Notes: generated by a model from the sequence alone, not told the origin. Counted from the stretch's first letter, positions 45,400-58,254 are shown. The stretch: DNA of 64,000 bases from Chionoecetes opilio (GCA_016584305.1 JACEEZ010020019.1:1-64000); one strand, 5' to 3'. Translations and numbers: made by a program.

Positions 45400-46548
45400 C
45401 AAAGGAAAATGAAAAAGGATGGCAGGTATCGTATACAAATATAAATGGGCTAGTGTCAACATTAACAGAAGTAAACGATTACCTGAGAGCCAAGAAACCA
45501 GACATATTAGGTCTAGTAGAAACGAAGCTGAGTGATTCTGAGGATATGCCAGTTGGGGAGGGTCAATATAATGTATGGACGCGAAACAGAAACCAGAAAA
45601 AGGGAGGTGGTGTAATTATGTTAACAAGGAAAGATGTGGTAGTAGGAAATGTGGAAAAAGGAGAAGGTATGGCAGAGGTGTTGAAGGTAGAGTTGGTGAT
45701 GAAAAAGGAAGAATAAGAGACTTAGTAATCGTATACGTTCCACCTAAGACAAATTCCTGGGGGAGAGAGGAGTATGGAGACATGATAAGAGATACAAGCA
45801 AATGTTTAAAGAATACGATGGAAAATAGTGAGAATATAATTTTGATGGGAGATTTTAACTGCAAAGAAGTTTGCTAGGAAGAATGGTATACTGAAGGAGG
45901 AGAAGACTCATGGGGTGGTACATTGTTGGATTTGGTAATGAATAACATCATGACTCAGTGGATTAAAGAGAACACAAGATTCAGAGGTAGCGAAGAACCA
46001 TCAAGACTAGACCTACTATTGACGAAAGAACTGGAATTAATTAGTAAAGTAAATTATCAGTGCCCACTTGGAAAGAGCGACCATGTACTTATTGAATTTG
46101 AAATAAATGATTGCAAAAAAGATGGGAGAAAAGAACACAAGAAAGGAAGATACAATTATGGAAAAGCAGACTTTGACGGATTAAGAACATTCTTCGGAGA
46201 GACAGACTGGAGTAATTTCCACGCAGCAAGGAGTACCCAGAAAAAATGGGATGAGTTCATCCGAATTTACACCGAAGGAATAAATTGTTATGTTCCAAGG
46301 ATAGTTATCAGAGAAAAGAAAAAAAATGAATGGTTTAACAGAAAATGTGAATTAGCAAGACTAGAAAGAGAAAAAACATGGAATAGTTGGAGGAAAAAAG
46401 GAGGTATCAACCTTTGGGAGAAGTACAAAACAACTAGAAATGAATATGTAAGAATCCGAAGGGAAGAAGAAAGTAACTATGAGAGGAATATAATAGAAAA
46501 ATGTAAGAATGAACCAAACTTTTCTATAGATATATTAATGAAAAAATG
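45400..46548 (+). pseudogene. LINE ORF2 endonuclease and linker
   Basis: Motifs in order: YTNINGLVS, ILGLVETKLSD (catalytic Glu), GGGVIMLTRKD, IVYVPPK, ILMGDFN (45838-45860), RLDLLLTKE and GKSDHVLIEF (Asp-His). Frame changes near 45712 and 45875. The Lys/Arg-rich linker (45923-46548) ends IDILMKK with a stop. Confidence 0.85.
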
Positions 46549-46719
46549 AAAAACAAGGTAGGAATAGATAAGCTGAAGGTAGAAGGCATAGTGTATGAAG
46601 ATGCATTACAACAGGCCGAGGTGATGAATAAGTGCTTACAGACTGTATTTACAAGAGAAAGTTAATTTAAAACGAAAAATATAATTGCAAAAGAAAATAT
46701 AATGGAAGACATAAAAGTA

Positions 46720-47705
46720 CAGGGAGGTCCCGAAGATACGAGCAGTTAGGTTCCACCTGGCATACTCGTAAAGCAAAATCTCGCATAACGAAACACATAA
46801 CTAATGATAAAATATAGGTTTGGTTCCAGGACCCCATCAATTAAAGAAAAAAAAAAAAAAGCCATGTTTTTCAAGCTAAAATAGAATATAGCAAACACAA
46901 CAAACCCACAGCGTCTATATTACCCACACTGTACTACCTATTCTGTAGTAAAAGCATTCTGAAAGAGAAAATAGCACACAAAATAACATAACTGCACATT
47001 AATTAAACATAAAACATGCATAACAAGCAAAAAAGACGTTGTAATGTATGGGACGCCGCGTGATACAAGAGAAGGTAGTGTAGCGGTCCCAAGGTTGGGG
47101 CCGCACACCTGCTAGTTACCCCTAAAGGTCAGGCCGTGCCATATGCTTAATTACCCTTCAGGTCAAGCCTTGCTAGGGGTGACCTGACTGCAGTCCCAAG
47201 GTTGGGGCCGCACACCTGCTAATTACTCCTAAAGGTCAGGCCGCGCCATATGCTTAATTACCCTTCAGGTCAGGCCTTGCTAGGGGTGACCTGACTGCAT
47301 TCCCAAGGTTGGGGCCGCACACCTGCTAATTACCCCTAAAGGTCAGGCCGCGCCATATGCTTAATTACCCTTCAGGTCACGCCTTGCTAGGGGTGACCTG
47401 ACTGCAGTCCCAAGGTTGGGGCCGTACACCTGCTAATTACCCCTAAATGTCAGGCCGCGCCATATGCTTAATTACCCTTCAGGTCACGGCTTGCTAGGGG
47501 TGACCTCACTGGGGTCAACCAAATCCCCCTTTGTCCAGCCTGGGAGTGGTAGGGCGTGCATTTTTAACTTAATAATTTTACTCACCCCAGTTTGAATGTC
47601 GTACATTGAATTTTCGATCTTGTATATTGAAAATAGACCCCAATTTACACATCTCGTATCATCGAATTCTCGTATACCGAATGCTCGTATAACGGGACCT
47701 CCCTG
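46720..47705. mobile_element. Tigger-type MITE inside LINE ORF2, 4-unit form
   Basis: CAGGGAGGTCCCGAAGATAC to GGGACCTCCCTG, with TA at 46718-46719 and 47706-47707. Removing it rejoins ORF2 reading from EDIKV to DVIEVKRLMESQDV. Inside, a unit of about 106 bp starting TCCCAAGGTTGGGGCCG is repeated four times (from about 47087 to 47510). Confidence 0.9.
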
Positions 47706-47706
47706 T

Positions 47707-48445
47707 AGACGTAATAGAAGTAAAAAGGCTAATGGAAAGTCAAGATGTGAGAAAAGCCCCGGGTCCAGATGGAGTGTCGAACTGGATAATGAAAAAGTGC
47801 AGTAACCAATTAGCAGGAAAGTTACATAGTGTAATTAAGAGTTCACTCAAGGAGAGCAGAGTCCCGCTTGATTGGAAAAGAGCAAATATTGTGCCAATTC
47901 ACAAAGGAGGAGACAAAGAAGAACCACTAAATTACAGGCCAGTATAGTGTAGTGGCAAAAATGTGTGAAAAAATTGTGAAAGACAGATGGTTGAAATATT
48001 TGGAAGAGACAAACACACTTGCAGGTGGCCAGTTTGGATTTAGAGGAGGAATGTCATGTACAACGAATTTATTAAGCTTTTACTCGAGAGTGATCGATGT
48101 GACACAGGAAAGAGAGGGGTGGGTCGATTGCATTTACTTGGACCTAAAGAAGACATTTGACAAGGTACCTCATAAGAGACTGCTCTGGAAGCTAGAACAT
48201 GTAGGAGGATTGAAGGGTGGTTTGCTGAAGTGGATGGAAGACTTTTTGAGCAACAGAGAGATGAGAACAGTAATAAAAGATCAAAAGTCAGAATGGTGCA
48301 GTGTGATAAGTGGAGTTCCTCAAGGATCAGTATTGGCCCCAGTGATGTTCTTGGTCTATGTAATTGATATGACAGAAGGAGTAAACAGTTATATGAGTTT
48401 ATTTGCTGATGATGCTAAATTACTAAGAAAAGTAGAAAGTAAAGA

Positions 48446-48447
<2 letters not shown>
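47707..48447 (+). pseudogene. LINE ORF2 reverse transcriptase (truncated)
   Basis: Motifs: KAPGPDGVSNWIMKKC, IVPIHKGGDKEEPLNYRPV, one frame change near 47945, GQFGFRGGMSCTTNLL, CIYLDLKKTFDKVPHKRLL, SGVPQGSVLAPVMF and the catalytic SLFADDAKLL. The frame then runs into (CA)n, so the thumb and C-terminus are missing. Confidence 0.9.
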
Positions 48448-48520
<73 letters not shown>

Positions 48521-48538
48521 ACACACACACCACACACA

Positions 48539-48582
<44 letters not shown>

Positions 48583-48596
48583 CCAAAAAAAAAAAA
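48448..48596. repeat. (CA)n/(CGCA)n microsatellite with A-run
   Basis: CA units, then CACAC-CA interruptions, then about 11 CGCA units and a short A-run. Thr-His and Val-Cys frames are artefacts. Confidence 0.95.
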
Positions 48597-48599
48597 ACG

Positions 48600-48722
48600 T
48601 GTACAAAGCAGCGCGAAACTCGGGGCTATAATGCGCAAAAGTCGGGATGGTAAGAATTTAGGACTCAGCGCGAAACTCGAGGATCGCGAAACTTACATAG
48701 CGTGAAACTCGGGAGGGTACTG
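48600..48722 (-). mobile_element. Pogo-type terminal fragment (CCCGAGTTTCGCG family)
   Basis: CGCGAAACTCG words ending GAAACTCGGGAGGGTACTG, then (TA)n. Complementary to 36362-36450. Confidence 0.6.
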
Positions 48723-48728
48723 TATATA

Positions 48729-48782
<54 letters not shown>

Positions 48783-48785
<3 letters not shown>

Positions 48786-50087
48786 TAAAACCCTTATAAC
48801 TCGGCACGATAGGGGCTCTGGCCCTTGCCGAGTTATTCAATGTGCCGAGTTATTCAATGTCCTCCTCTGATATGGGTTATTAAAATAAAAAAAATAAAAA
48901 AAAATAAAAAATAAAAGAATTAAAAAAAAAAGCTGGATTTGATATCAAACTCAGCACAAATAGCACACATGGACGCACCTGCATCCATCCTTGCCAGCAC
49001 TTTCACCTTTTCCTGCAGGCTCAGGCTCTTCAATTTCATTCCCTTCCTGCTGGAGACACTCTTGCGTGATGGAGCTGACATCTTGATATACAGTACTGTA
49101 TGATGTAATCCCAAAACACGTAAAATAGGTGGCAAATTAAGCAAAGATCGGGAACCAGTGCGTAGGCTGAGCCGTGTTTTTGTCGTCCAAGCACCGTCTT
49201 GGATTACGAATCCCAATCCAATAACACTTGCTGAAATGTGTGTTATACTACTCTGTGATAGTGTTTGCAATGTTTTGCATTGATTATTATTTCGGCTCCT
49301 ACCAAGCTTGTTGTGTTTTTGAAGCAGAAACCAATCCTTTTTCAATTTCGACAAAAAACGGAATTCTTATCCAAGACGGTGCTTTGACGACATAAACACT
49401 GCTCAGCAGCTGACAGCTTACACGCTGGTTCCCGACCTTTGCTTTACTTTGCCACCTATTTTACGTGTTTTGGGATTACATCATACAGTACTGTATTTCA
49501 AGATGTCAGCTCCATCACGCAAGGGTGTCTCCAGCAGGAAGGGAATGAAATTGAAGAGCCTGAGCTTGCAGGAAAAGATCAAAAGGACAAAAATACGACT
49601 TTATGCGACTGACGATATGCAGAGTGTAAGCGAAGAGATGCAGTTATAACATCAATATGCCGAGATACATTATTTTTTGCCAACTTTCTGTTTACATGTT
49701 CACAGAAGAGGTTGTGAGGGCATGATATGCCGAGTGAAAACCATGAGATGCAGTTTAGGTGAGGCGGTAGCAGAGTGGTGAGCGTCACCGAGTGGCGTTC
49801 TCGAAGACCCGAGTTCGATCCCGAGTGAGACCCATAAATCCACTTGAAATCTTTTTGCACCGTCGAGTGGCCTAAGAACACCCACATGCCCTGTCCATTA
49901 ACTCTACCTTCGACTGTGAGTGCATGGGAGGACACGGGGCGGCATGAGCCTCTAATCACAGGCGTCACTATAACAATCCTGCCTGCGCCACCACGGGCGA
50001 GGGCCAACCATCACAGCCCTCGAGTGAGCCTCCAGGGCCTATCATTCCCCCCCTGGAGCTCACTGCCTACATGTGCTATGGGCATAG

Positions 50088-50118
<31 letters not shown>

Positions 50119-50211
50119 TGGGTGGGTGTGGTGTGTGTGTGTGTGTGGTGTGTGTGTGTGTGTTGTGTGTGTGTGTGTGTGGTGTGTGTGTGTGTGTTGT
50201 GTGTGTGTGTG

Positions 50212-50254
<43 letters not shown>

Positions 50255-50310
50255 TAGTCTTTGCCATGCCGAGTTATATCAACCAATTCCGAGTTATAAG
50301 GGTTTTACTG
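48783..50310. mobile_element. Palindromic Tigger-like element, copy C (uninterrupted)
   Basis: CAGTAAAACCC to GGGTTTTACTG, with TA on both sides and (TA)n beyond. Order: terminal repeat, DNA-binding segment on minus (about 48940-49083), mirror centre near 49280, partial mirror on plus (49503-49650), then a SINE (49759-50087), (TG)n, an A-run and the terminal repeat. It is the reference that explains copies A and B. Confidence 0.9.
49759..50087 (+). mobile_element. tRNA-derived SINE (family 1) inside Tigger copy C
   Basis: Same head (GAGGCGGTAGCAGAGTGG), B-box-like word and body as the other family-1 copies. Its tail is replaced by a (TG)n tract (50089-50218) and an A-run of about 32 bases. 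Confidence 0.85.
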
Positions 50311-50317
50311 TATATAT

Positions 50318-50382
<65 letters not shown>

Positions 50383-50865
50383 CCTACTCTCCCCCTATGG
50401 TGAGCGAACAACACCTCCCATGATCATTACAAAGGGGGGAGGGAACGAACCACCACTCTAGTAATTGAGAGGGTGGTTGGTGGATAATTTCCACAGCAGT
50501 AACAATAATAATAATAATAATAATAATAATGGCTAGAACAACTCACTCAGTTTACGAGCCGAATGCACACCGAATTAGCCGGCGAAAAGACGTTTAGTGC
50601 ATCTCGCGCCGAAATAAGCTGCCCCTAAAAAATCTGAACTATCTAGAAATAAGGTAAATTAAATATAAAATATACTGTTTTAAGTACATTATGATACTAA
50701 CTTCAGCATGGTGCCAAATGTTGCTTGTTTTGATGGTGCTGGGGAGTCTGGAACACATCATCTTGACGGTTTGTTATGGTTACCCGAATAGCCAACCTCA
50801 GAACTTGTGACATCTTTTTTTTCCACATTTTATTATTGAAAACAGCATTGCTAATATAAGTACTA
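50311..50865. other. (TA)n, then unassigned DNA with (AAT)n
   Basis: (TA)n at 50311-50380 and (AAT)n near 50503-50530. No gene recognised in the remainder. Confidence 0.6.
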
Positions 50866-51292
50866 CAGGAAAACCTCGTTTATCCGGCACCTTCGAGGGG
50901 AGCGCATGCCGGATAACTCATTTTGCCGTTGTTTTGAGAGTTACTCTTATGGAATCTCCCAAAATCCCTATTTTTTTTTTTTTTTTCTTGCCATCACAAG
51001 GAACCGGCCAAGGGCACAACAAAAATGGGTAACACAAAGCCCGCTAGTTGCCAGTCCCTATAAAGAAGACAGTAAGAGAATAAAATAAAAAAGAGGGGTG
51101 AGCCAATTTAGTTCGGGAGGTGTCTTGTTACTCTTCTTTTGAAAAGATGTAAGTCATAGGAAAGTGTAAAAATAGAAACAGGAAGAGAGTTCCAGAGTTT
51201 ATCAGTGAAAAAAAAAAAAAACCCTGGGTCGATTAGTGCCATTGTTTTGAGGCTGCCGTTGTTTTGAATGCCGGTTAAATGAGGTTCTCCTG
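50866..51292. mobile_element. Pogo-type MITE with LINE insertion
   Basis: Ends CAGGAAAACCTCGTTTATCC and, inverted, CAGGAGAACCTCATTTAACC, with TA at 50864-50865 and 51293-51294. The middle is occupied by a minus-strand LINE scrap. Confidence 0.85.
50970..51207 (-). mobile_element. LINE 3' end (same family as 38212-39712)
   Basis: T-run at 50970-50986 (the A-tail in its own orientation), then complement of the 3' UTR (GGGACTGGCAACTAGCGGGC-like) and the last residues LWNSLPVSIFTLSYDLHLFK. 5'-truncated at 51207. Confidence 0.9.
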
Positions 51293-51639
51293 TATTAGTG
51301 TATTTTGATGTTATAAAAAATAATAACTCATAATTGAAATGACAGGAGTGAATTTCTTGCTTTAAAAGAATATTATCATTATTTATCACACAGGTTGGTA
51401 CACCTCACAAGACTCCCGGGCTACTAAGGTTGCTTCGGGATGACTTGCAATACCATTAACACTATCCCGATTAATTTTCCCGATTATGATATCCTCTGTG
51501 ACTGGGTTTCACTTACAATATGGCTGTGTGTGTGTATGTGTGTGGCGCTCGAGCATTGGTGCATGGATTTCATAACATTCTACAAACCTCATTTTTAGCC
51601 CTGCAATGGATCGTAGTACGAAGTTGTATACCGTAGCAT

Positions 51640-51935
51640 AGTTATATAAGACCCCAATGTAGGCTATATGCAATGATGCATCTCCCATCTTCTCTGGAGG
51701 GAGTAGGCTACTAGTTTGGCTAGTACTTGTTTGTCTTTAGCCTCTTCCAGTAACTTTTCCCTTCCATTGTTGCCAGTTGTCTGGTGAAGACTCTCTGCAC
51801 CTGTTTTAAGGTGTTGTCTCCTTCTGTGTGTGAGTTCCAAAGTTGGCAGAAACACTCCATCATCGGAAGTATAAGTGATTTTCAGAAAGGGAACAGCTAT
51901 TTGGGTTGCCTCGTCATAAATGCTCTCAGTATCTA
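51640..51935 (-). pseudogene. LINE C-terminal fragment
   Basis: In one minus frame: KSLILPMMECFCQLWNSHTE, then LKQVQRVFTRQL and YWKRLKTNKY; in the next frame AYSLQRRW. This parallels the tail of the 23-26 kb LINE (WKSLVLPHLEYCCQLWSPHK). The 126-aa frame over it is a mixture of frames and not a separate gene. Confidence 0.7.
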
Positions 51936-52029
51936 TCCAGATGCTCATCTCACTGCTGACACTGCTTCCTGAATGTGGTGTTAGACGTGGTAAAAGGTAA
52001 AGATGGGAGCATACGCTAAGCTGCGCGTG

Positions 52030-52287
52030 GCATGCGGTGCTCATCTCCGTGGCATTAGCCCTTAGAGCCTGTGGTGGGTGGGGACCCGTTACCCCGGGAC
52101 ACAGGGCTAGTGTGACTCCCGGGTTACCACAGTTACCTTCCCCAGGTTACCCCAGGTACCCATTTATCAACCCCGAAAGGAAGGAAGAACAGCTGGGTAG
52201 GCTGGTCACCGACTTGCCCTGGCCCGGGATCGAACCAGGGCCCGCAGATTCGTAGCCAGGCACGCTAGCCACTGCACCACGGAGGCG
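52030..52287 (-). mobile_element. tRNA-derived SINE (family 2)
   Basis: The minus strand starts CGCCTCCGTGGTGCAGTGGC (A-box-like TGGTGCAGTGG) and has the B-box-like word GGTTCGATCCCG about 40 bases later. The body contains GTACCTGGGGTAACCTGG. Unrelated to family 1. Confidence 0.8.
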
Positions 52288-52366
52288 ACAACCTCCGACG
52301 TTAGTTACGTGAGGACCTTCAAATCTCTAGTCTCGTTTTTTACTTGAACTTGTCTGCCATCGACAT

Positions 52367-52470
52367 ACAGGGCCGGATTTAGGAGTGGGCAAAGTGGGCA
52401 GATGCCCAGTAGTCCGGCAGCCACCAGGCTCAACCTTGTTTTAGGGTCTTAAAGTAATCGTCCAGACCAT
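52367..52470. repeat. Terminal segment of a dispersed DNA element
   Basis: CAGGGCCGGATTTAGG, then TAGTCCGGCAGCCACC and CCTTGTTTTAGGGTCTTAAA. Parts match the complement of 62500-62580 and the S-type repeats at 43322 and 55545. The hAT-style end is an inference. Confidence 0.5.
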
Positions 52471-52681
52471 TTCATCATTTCTGATTTAATGCAATCAAAT
52501 TATAGCCATTAGCGAGTATATCAACAATATGTTGTCACTTTTTGCATCCAGTCAGCCGTTTTTAAATAATCCGCAATCAAAATCTGCAAATTTCCCGAGC
52601 TCTCAAAACGCTCCTCAAGGCTTGCAGACGACGCAGCACGGCTCGGTGATGTCACAGCAGGAAGCCTCCTCTTCCCGCGCT

Positions 52682-54150
<1,469 letters not shown>

Positions 54151-54224
54151 ATATCTGTCCTATAACACGTAATAATACCGTCAATACTACGCTATGTGGC
54201 AAGGCGGTGGTGTGGCTGGGTGGC

Positions 54225-54366
54225 TTCTACTACTTACTACTACTAAGCAACTACTACTACTATTACCACCACTACCACCACTACTATACTACTACTACTA
54301 CTACTACTACTAAGCAACTACTACTACTATTACTACTAAGCAACTACTACTACTATTACTACTAAG

Positions 54367-54436
<70 letters not shown>

Positions 54437-54440
54437 CACT
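54225..54440. repeat. (ACT)n microsatellite
   Basis: ACT units with AAGCAACTACT interruptions. Similar tracts at 55275-55345 flank the other side of the Tigger derivative. Confidence 0.95.
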
Positions 54441-54444
54441 ACAG

Positions 54445-54977
54445 CTAAGTATTAATTATCCGACCTTGGGGGGACCGAAGGTAGGTTGGATAATTGGAAT
54501 AGTCGGATGTTCGGATGTACATAATTTGATAAATATAATAAAGAATAGATATATAATGTACAGGTGTACTGGTTGGTGTAGGTGTTTGCCTGGCAGCTCT
54601 CTTGAATGTTTCCTGCAAGGTTAACTGCTTTGATGATGCTCTTCTATAACTTAGAAACCTGGAGTGCAACATATACTGGTTCATGACTTCCTGAGTTGTG
54701 AATTCATTCCTTGTTTCCATGAAGGAAATGAATTTTTCTAAACCTTGTTGTGCATCATCCCAAGTCACTTGTGAATTTCCGTCATTAGTTTCTGTACCAG
54801 CATAAAACTTAAACAAGTTATCTTTGGACTTTAAAATGTCCACCACAATCGTCTTGCCGATGTTAAATTCCCGACATATATCTTGTCTAGGAACACCTTG
54901 TTCTACTCCTTATAATATTCACTTTCTGTTCAATGTTCAACACAACACGCTTACATTTAGCACTTGTAGACGACATT
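54445..54977 (-). pseudogene. Tigger transposase with the DDE core deleted
   Basis: Start Met near 54975: MSSTSAKCKRVVLNIEQKVN leads, after one frame change, into GVPRQDICREFNIGKTIVVDILKSK (helix-turn-helix, shown in overlapping words), then jumps directly to WDDAQQGLEKFISFMETRNE and QLTLQETFKRAA, the acidic C-terminal region. The catalytic DDE domain of about 250 residues is absent. It could encode a DNA-binding truncated protein if the frame break is an error; otherwise a relic. Confidence 0.65.
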
Positions 54978-55273
54978 ATTCACTGTAGAAAGTAAAATAA
55001 ATGGCCAAAACAAGACACAATGTGGTGGTGAAGCAGCCAACAGCAAGTGTAAATAAACTCTGAAAATACCCGCCAACGCCACGCCGCTACCAGCGCTGCG
55101 AGCGGGTAGTGAGAAAAACACGAACTACCTGCCTCCCGCCGAATTCAAACGTCTGACCGAGGGTCGGTTGTCTGGAATTGTTTAATAATTTATCCGACTT
55201 GGGACATAGAAGAAAAAAGTCGGTTGTTTGGACAAGTCGGATGTTTGAAGGTCGGAAGTTGGGAATTTGGTTG
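54447..55273 (-). mobile_element. Internally deleted Tigger-like element
   Basis: Lies between two (ACT)n tracts. Left AATTATCCGACCTTGG and right GGTCGGAAGTTGGGAATTTG show related, imperfect terminal repeats, with TCGGATGTT words near both ends. A TA occurs next to TTGTA at 55273. It holds one shortened transposase gene. Confidence 0.65.
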
Positions 55274-55709
55274 TACATGTACTACTATTACCACTATTAC
55301 CACCACTATCACCACTACTATACTACTACTACTACTACTACTAAACACAGGCAGAAGACTGTTGTTTACATTGGAGTTCCTCCTGTGACGTCATCAATAA
55401 CATTCGTAGCCCTGTTGGAGGGAAGAAAAAAAAATGCGTGCTTTTTACAAAAGTCGTGTTTTTACGGAAATAAGGCCTGGAAATAAATTATTTTTGGTGG
55501 ATTAGGTGTTTTGAATGAACATTCAACATAATTAGGCAAAAAAAAAATGGGTCTGGACGATTACTTTAAGTTTTTTTTTTCAGTGGATTCTGTTTGCCCA
55601 TATATCCAGTTTGAAAAATATCTTGGTTGGCTCGCTGTCAACCTTGGGCAATTTGAGATAATTAGCATAAAACAAAATGGCCGCCAAGGAAATATCAAAA
55701 TACATAATA

Positions 55710-55835
55710 CAGGGAGGTCCCGAAGATACGAGCAGTTAGGTTCCACTTGGCATACTCGTAAAGTGAAATCTCGTATAACGAAACACATAACTAATGGTAA
55801 AATATAGGTTTGGTTCCAGGACCCCATCAATTATA

Positions 55836-55869
<34 letters not shown>

Positions 55870-56602
55870 CGTTTTTCAAGCTAAAATAAAATAGCAAACA
55901 CAACAAACACACAGCGTCTATATTACCCACACTGTACTACCTATTCTGTAGAAAAAGCATTCTGAAAGAGAAAATAGCACACAAAATAACATAACTGCAC
56001 ATTAATTAAACATAAAACATGCATAACAAGCAAAAAAGACGTTGTAATGTAGAAGACGCCGCGTGATACAAGAGAAGGTAGTGTAGCGGTCCCAAGGTTG
56101 GGGCCCCACACCTGCTAATTACCCCTAAAGGTCAGGTCGCGCCATATGCTTAATTACCCTTCAGGTCACGCCTTGCTAGGGGTGACCTGACTGCGGTCCC
56201 AAGGTTGGGGACCCACACCTGCTAATTACCCCTAAAGGTCAGGCCGTGCCATATGCTTAATTACCCTTCAAGTCATGCCTTGCTAGGGGTGACCTGACTG
56301 CGGTCCCAAGGTTGGGGCCGCACACCTGCTAATTACCCCTAAATGTCAGGCCGCGCCAGATGCTTAATTACCCTTCAGGTCACGGCTTGCTAGGGGTGAC
56401 CTCACTGGGGTCAACCAAATCCCCCTTTGTCCAGCCCAGGAGTGGTAGGGCGCACATTTTGAACTTGATAATTTTACCCACCCCAGTCTGAATGTCGTAT
56501 CATTGGATTTTCGATCTCGTATATTGAAAATAGACCCTAATTTACACATCTCGTATCATCGGATTCTCGTATACCGAATGCTCGTATAACGGGACCTCCC
56601 TG
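55710..56602. mobile_element. Tigger-type MITE, CAGGGAGGTCCCG family, 3-unit form
   Basis: TA at 55708-55709 and 56603-56604. Same orientation as 46720-47705. The 106-bp TCCCAAGGTTGGGG unit is repeated three times (from about 56089 to 56400). Shares an A-run near the left end. Confidence 0.9.
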
Positions 56603-56647
56603 TATACCATAATTCCCTTACAAATTGACATAACCGGTCAACCAATA

Positions 56648-58150
56648 CAGGGAGGTCCCGTTATACGAGCATTTGATATACGAGAATCCGATGATACGAG
56701 ATGTGTAAATTAGGGTCTATTTTCAATATACGAGATCGAAAATCCAATGTTACGACATTCAAACTGGGGTGAGTAAAATTACCAAGTTATTTACTAAAGT
56801 AAATTACAAGTTATTTACTAAAATTATAAACATTTACTGACTACATATATGATTTTACCTAAGGTTGTACGATAATCAATTGAAAATAACGTGCAGACTG
56901 GCCAACGAATGCTCGAGACGGGTATTAGCAGAGGTAGGAAGTCTCCAGGCTCGCTTATTATTGTTTGGTATGCTATGAAATATCATTTCTCTAGGTGAAT
57001 GTAGACATATGATTGCATTTGGATGGATATCATTCATATATATGAGTAAAGAGATGAAATACAAGCAAGGGACTCATCCACGTCTGGCAGCGCGGCCTTT
57101 GGCAGCAGTAGCAGCAGCATGATGAAGCCCGTGAGGTGGATATCAACACCATTAGACCAAGGGAGATAGATGTCTTTGGTAATATTTAGTAGGGGAGCGA
57201 GAACCCCTTGAGGAATCCTATGATCCCTGGTGATATCCTATGGTGCTATCACAGGCGTGGGAGCTGACTGTCTTCAGGAAGGCACAGGTGAGGCGGATGA
57301 CGGCGGGTTTTTACTCAAAAGTTTTGAGTGGCGGCGCCGCTGGGGCCGCCACAGTAGGTTTGGGCAGGATTAAACGTCTTATTACTCGTTATTATACAAC
57401 TTAGTGATTATGGTGTGATGTTATATACACGTGTCATTATCTATATCAATGTAGCACCGTGTTTCACCTTAAATAAGGGTGATTTAAAGATGTTATGATG
57501 AGGCGCGACTGGCGGGGCAGAGTGATGGAGAAACATTCTTGCCGCGGAGCTGCCCCATGACACGAATATTCACTATTTCAACCCACATACACACCTTCTA
57601 CCACCAAAACACTAGCAACACAGGCTCCTTACTTATATATCTTACTATCTGATACATTAAAACTCCTTAAAACGCAAGCATTCCAAATAAAACGAGAATT
57701 AGTTTGAGATGACGGGGACAAGGCGGAGAGAGGCAGTCTGGCATGCCATTCTAGCCCGGAAATATGTCTCGCTGACTTTTGATTGGTCGAGAAGTTTTAA
57801 AAACAGTTTATCATTGGCTGGTGACTGATGATGAGCTTGATGACATCATTTATGTTTTATGTTTAATTAATGTGCAGTTATGTTATTTTGTGTGCTATTT
57901 GCTCTTTCAAAATGGTTTTTCTACAGAACAGGTAGTACAGTGTAGGTAATATAGACGCTGTGTGTTTGTTGTGTTTGCTATAGTTTATTTTAGCTTGAAA
58001 AACATAGTGTTTTTTTTTGTTTTTTTTAATTGATGGGGTCCTGGAACCAAACCTATATTTTACCATTAGTTATGTGTTTCGTTATACGAGATTTCGCTTT
58101 ACGAGTATGCCAGGTGGAACCTAACTGCTCGTATCTTCGGGACCTCCCTG
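56648..58150. mobile_element. Tigger-type MITE of the same family, opposite orientation, different interior
   Basis: Ends CAGGGAGGTCCCGTTATACG and, inverted, CAGGGAGGTCCCGAAGATAC, with TA at 56646-56647 and 58151-58152. It lacks the 106-bp repeats; instead 56880-57830 is a unique 950-bp segment with no recognised gene. It could be closer to a longer parent or contain another insertion. Confidence 0.85.
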
Positions 58151-58236
58151 TACATGGATTCCAGGGTATTTTGACCCAGAAAATTAATTTCTGGTATTTT
58201 CATATCCAAAATGACCACCATTTTCAAAATGGCTGT

Positions 58237-58254
58237 TTTTTTTTTTTTTTTTTG
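58237..58254 (-). other. Poly-A (T on plus) tract at the 3' end of the nuclease-like gene
   Basis: About 18 T on the plus strand, 140 bp downstream of the stop codon of the minus-strand gene, at the precise point where similarity to the inverted repeat stops. Compatible with a retrocopy tail. No canonical AATAAA was seen upstream. Confidence 0.55.

Larger units (their letters stand above)
44250..48447 (+). mobile_element. LINE with ORF1 and ORF2, interrupted by a Tigger MITE
   Basis: 5' UTR-like start, ORF1 with coiled coil, APE endonuclease and RT up to the FADD motif, then loss of the C-terminus into (CA)n at 48448. The MITE at 46720-47705 splits ORF2. Frame breaks are present in both ORFs. 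A CR1/Jockey-type architecture is inferred. Confidence 0.85.
55565..58236 (-). repeat. Left arm of 300-bp inverted repeat, split by two MITEs
   Basis: Pieces 55565-55709, 56605-56645 and 58153-58236 join to give the reverse complement of 62212-62505 (for example CAACCAATACATG + GATTCCAGGGTATTTTGA). The two gaps are the Tigger-type MITEs. Confidence 0.85.

Noticed and set aside
48389..48638. Val-Cys and Thr-His rich frames
   Set aside because: Translations of (CA)n/(CGCA)n.
50076..50267. Cys-Val and His-Thr frames
   Set aside because: Translations of a (TG)n tract inside the Tigger/SINE tail.
51664..52044. 126-aa minus frame as a possible host exon
   Set aside because: A neighbouring frame matches LINE C-terminal motifs over the same bases, and the upstream part overlaps the SINE edge; best explained as frameshifted LINE.
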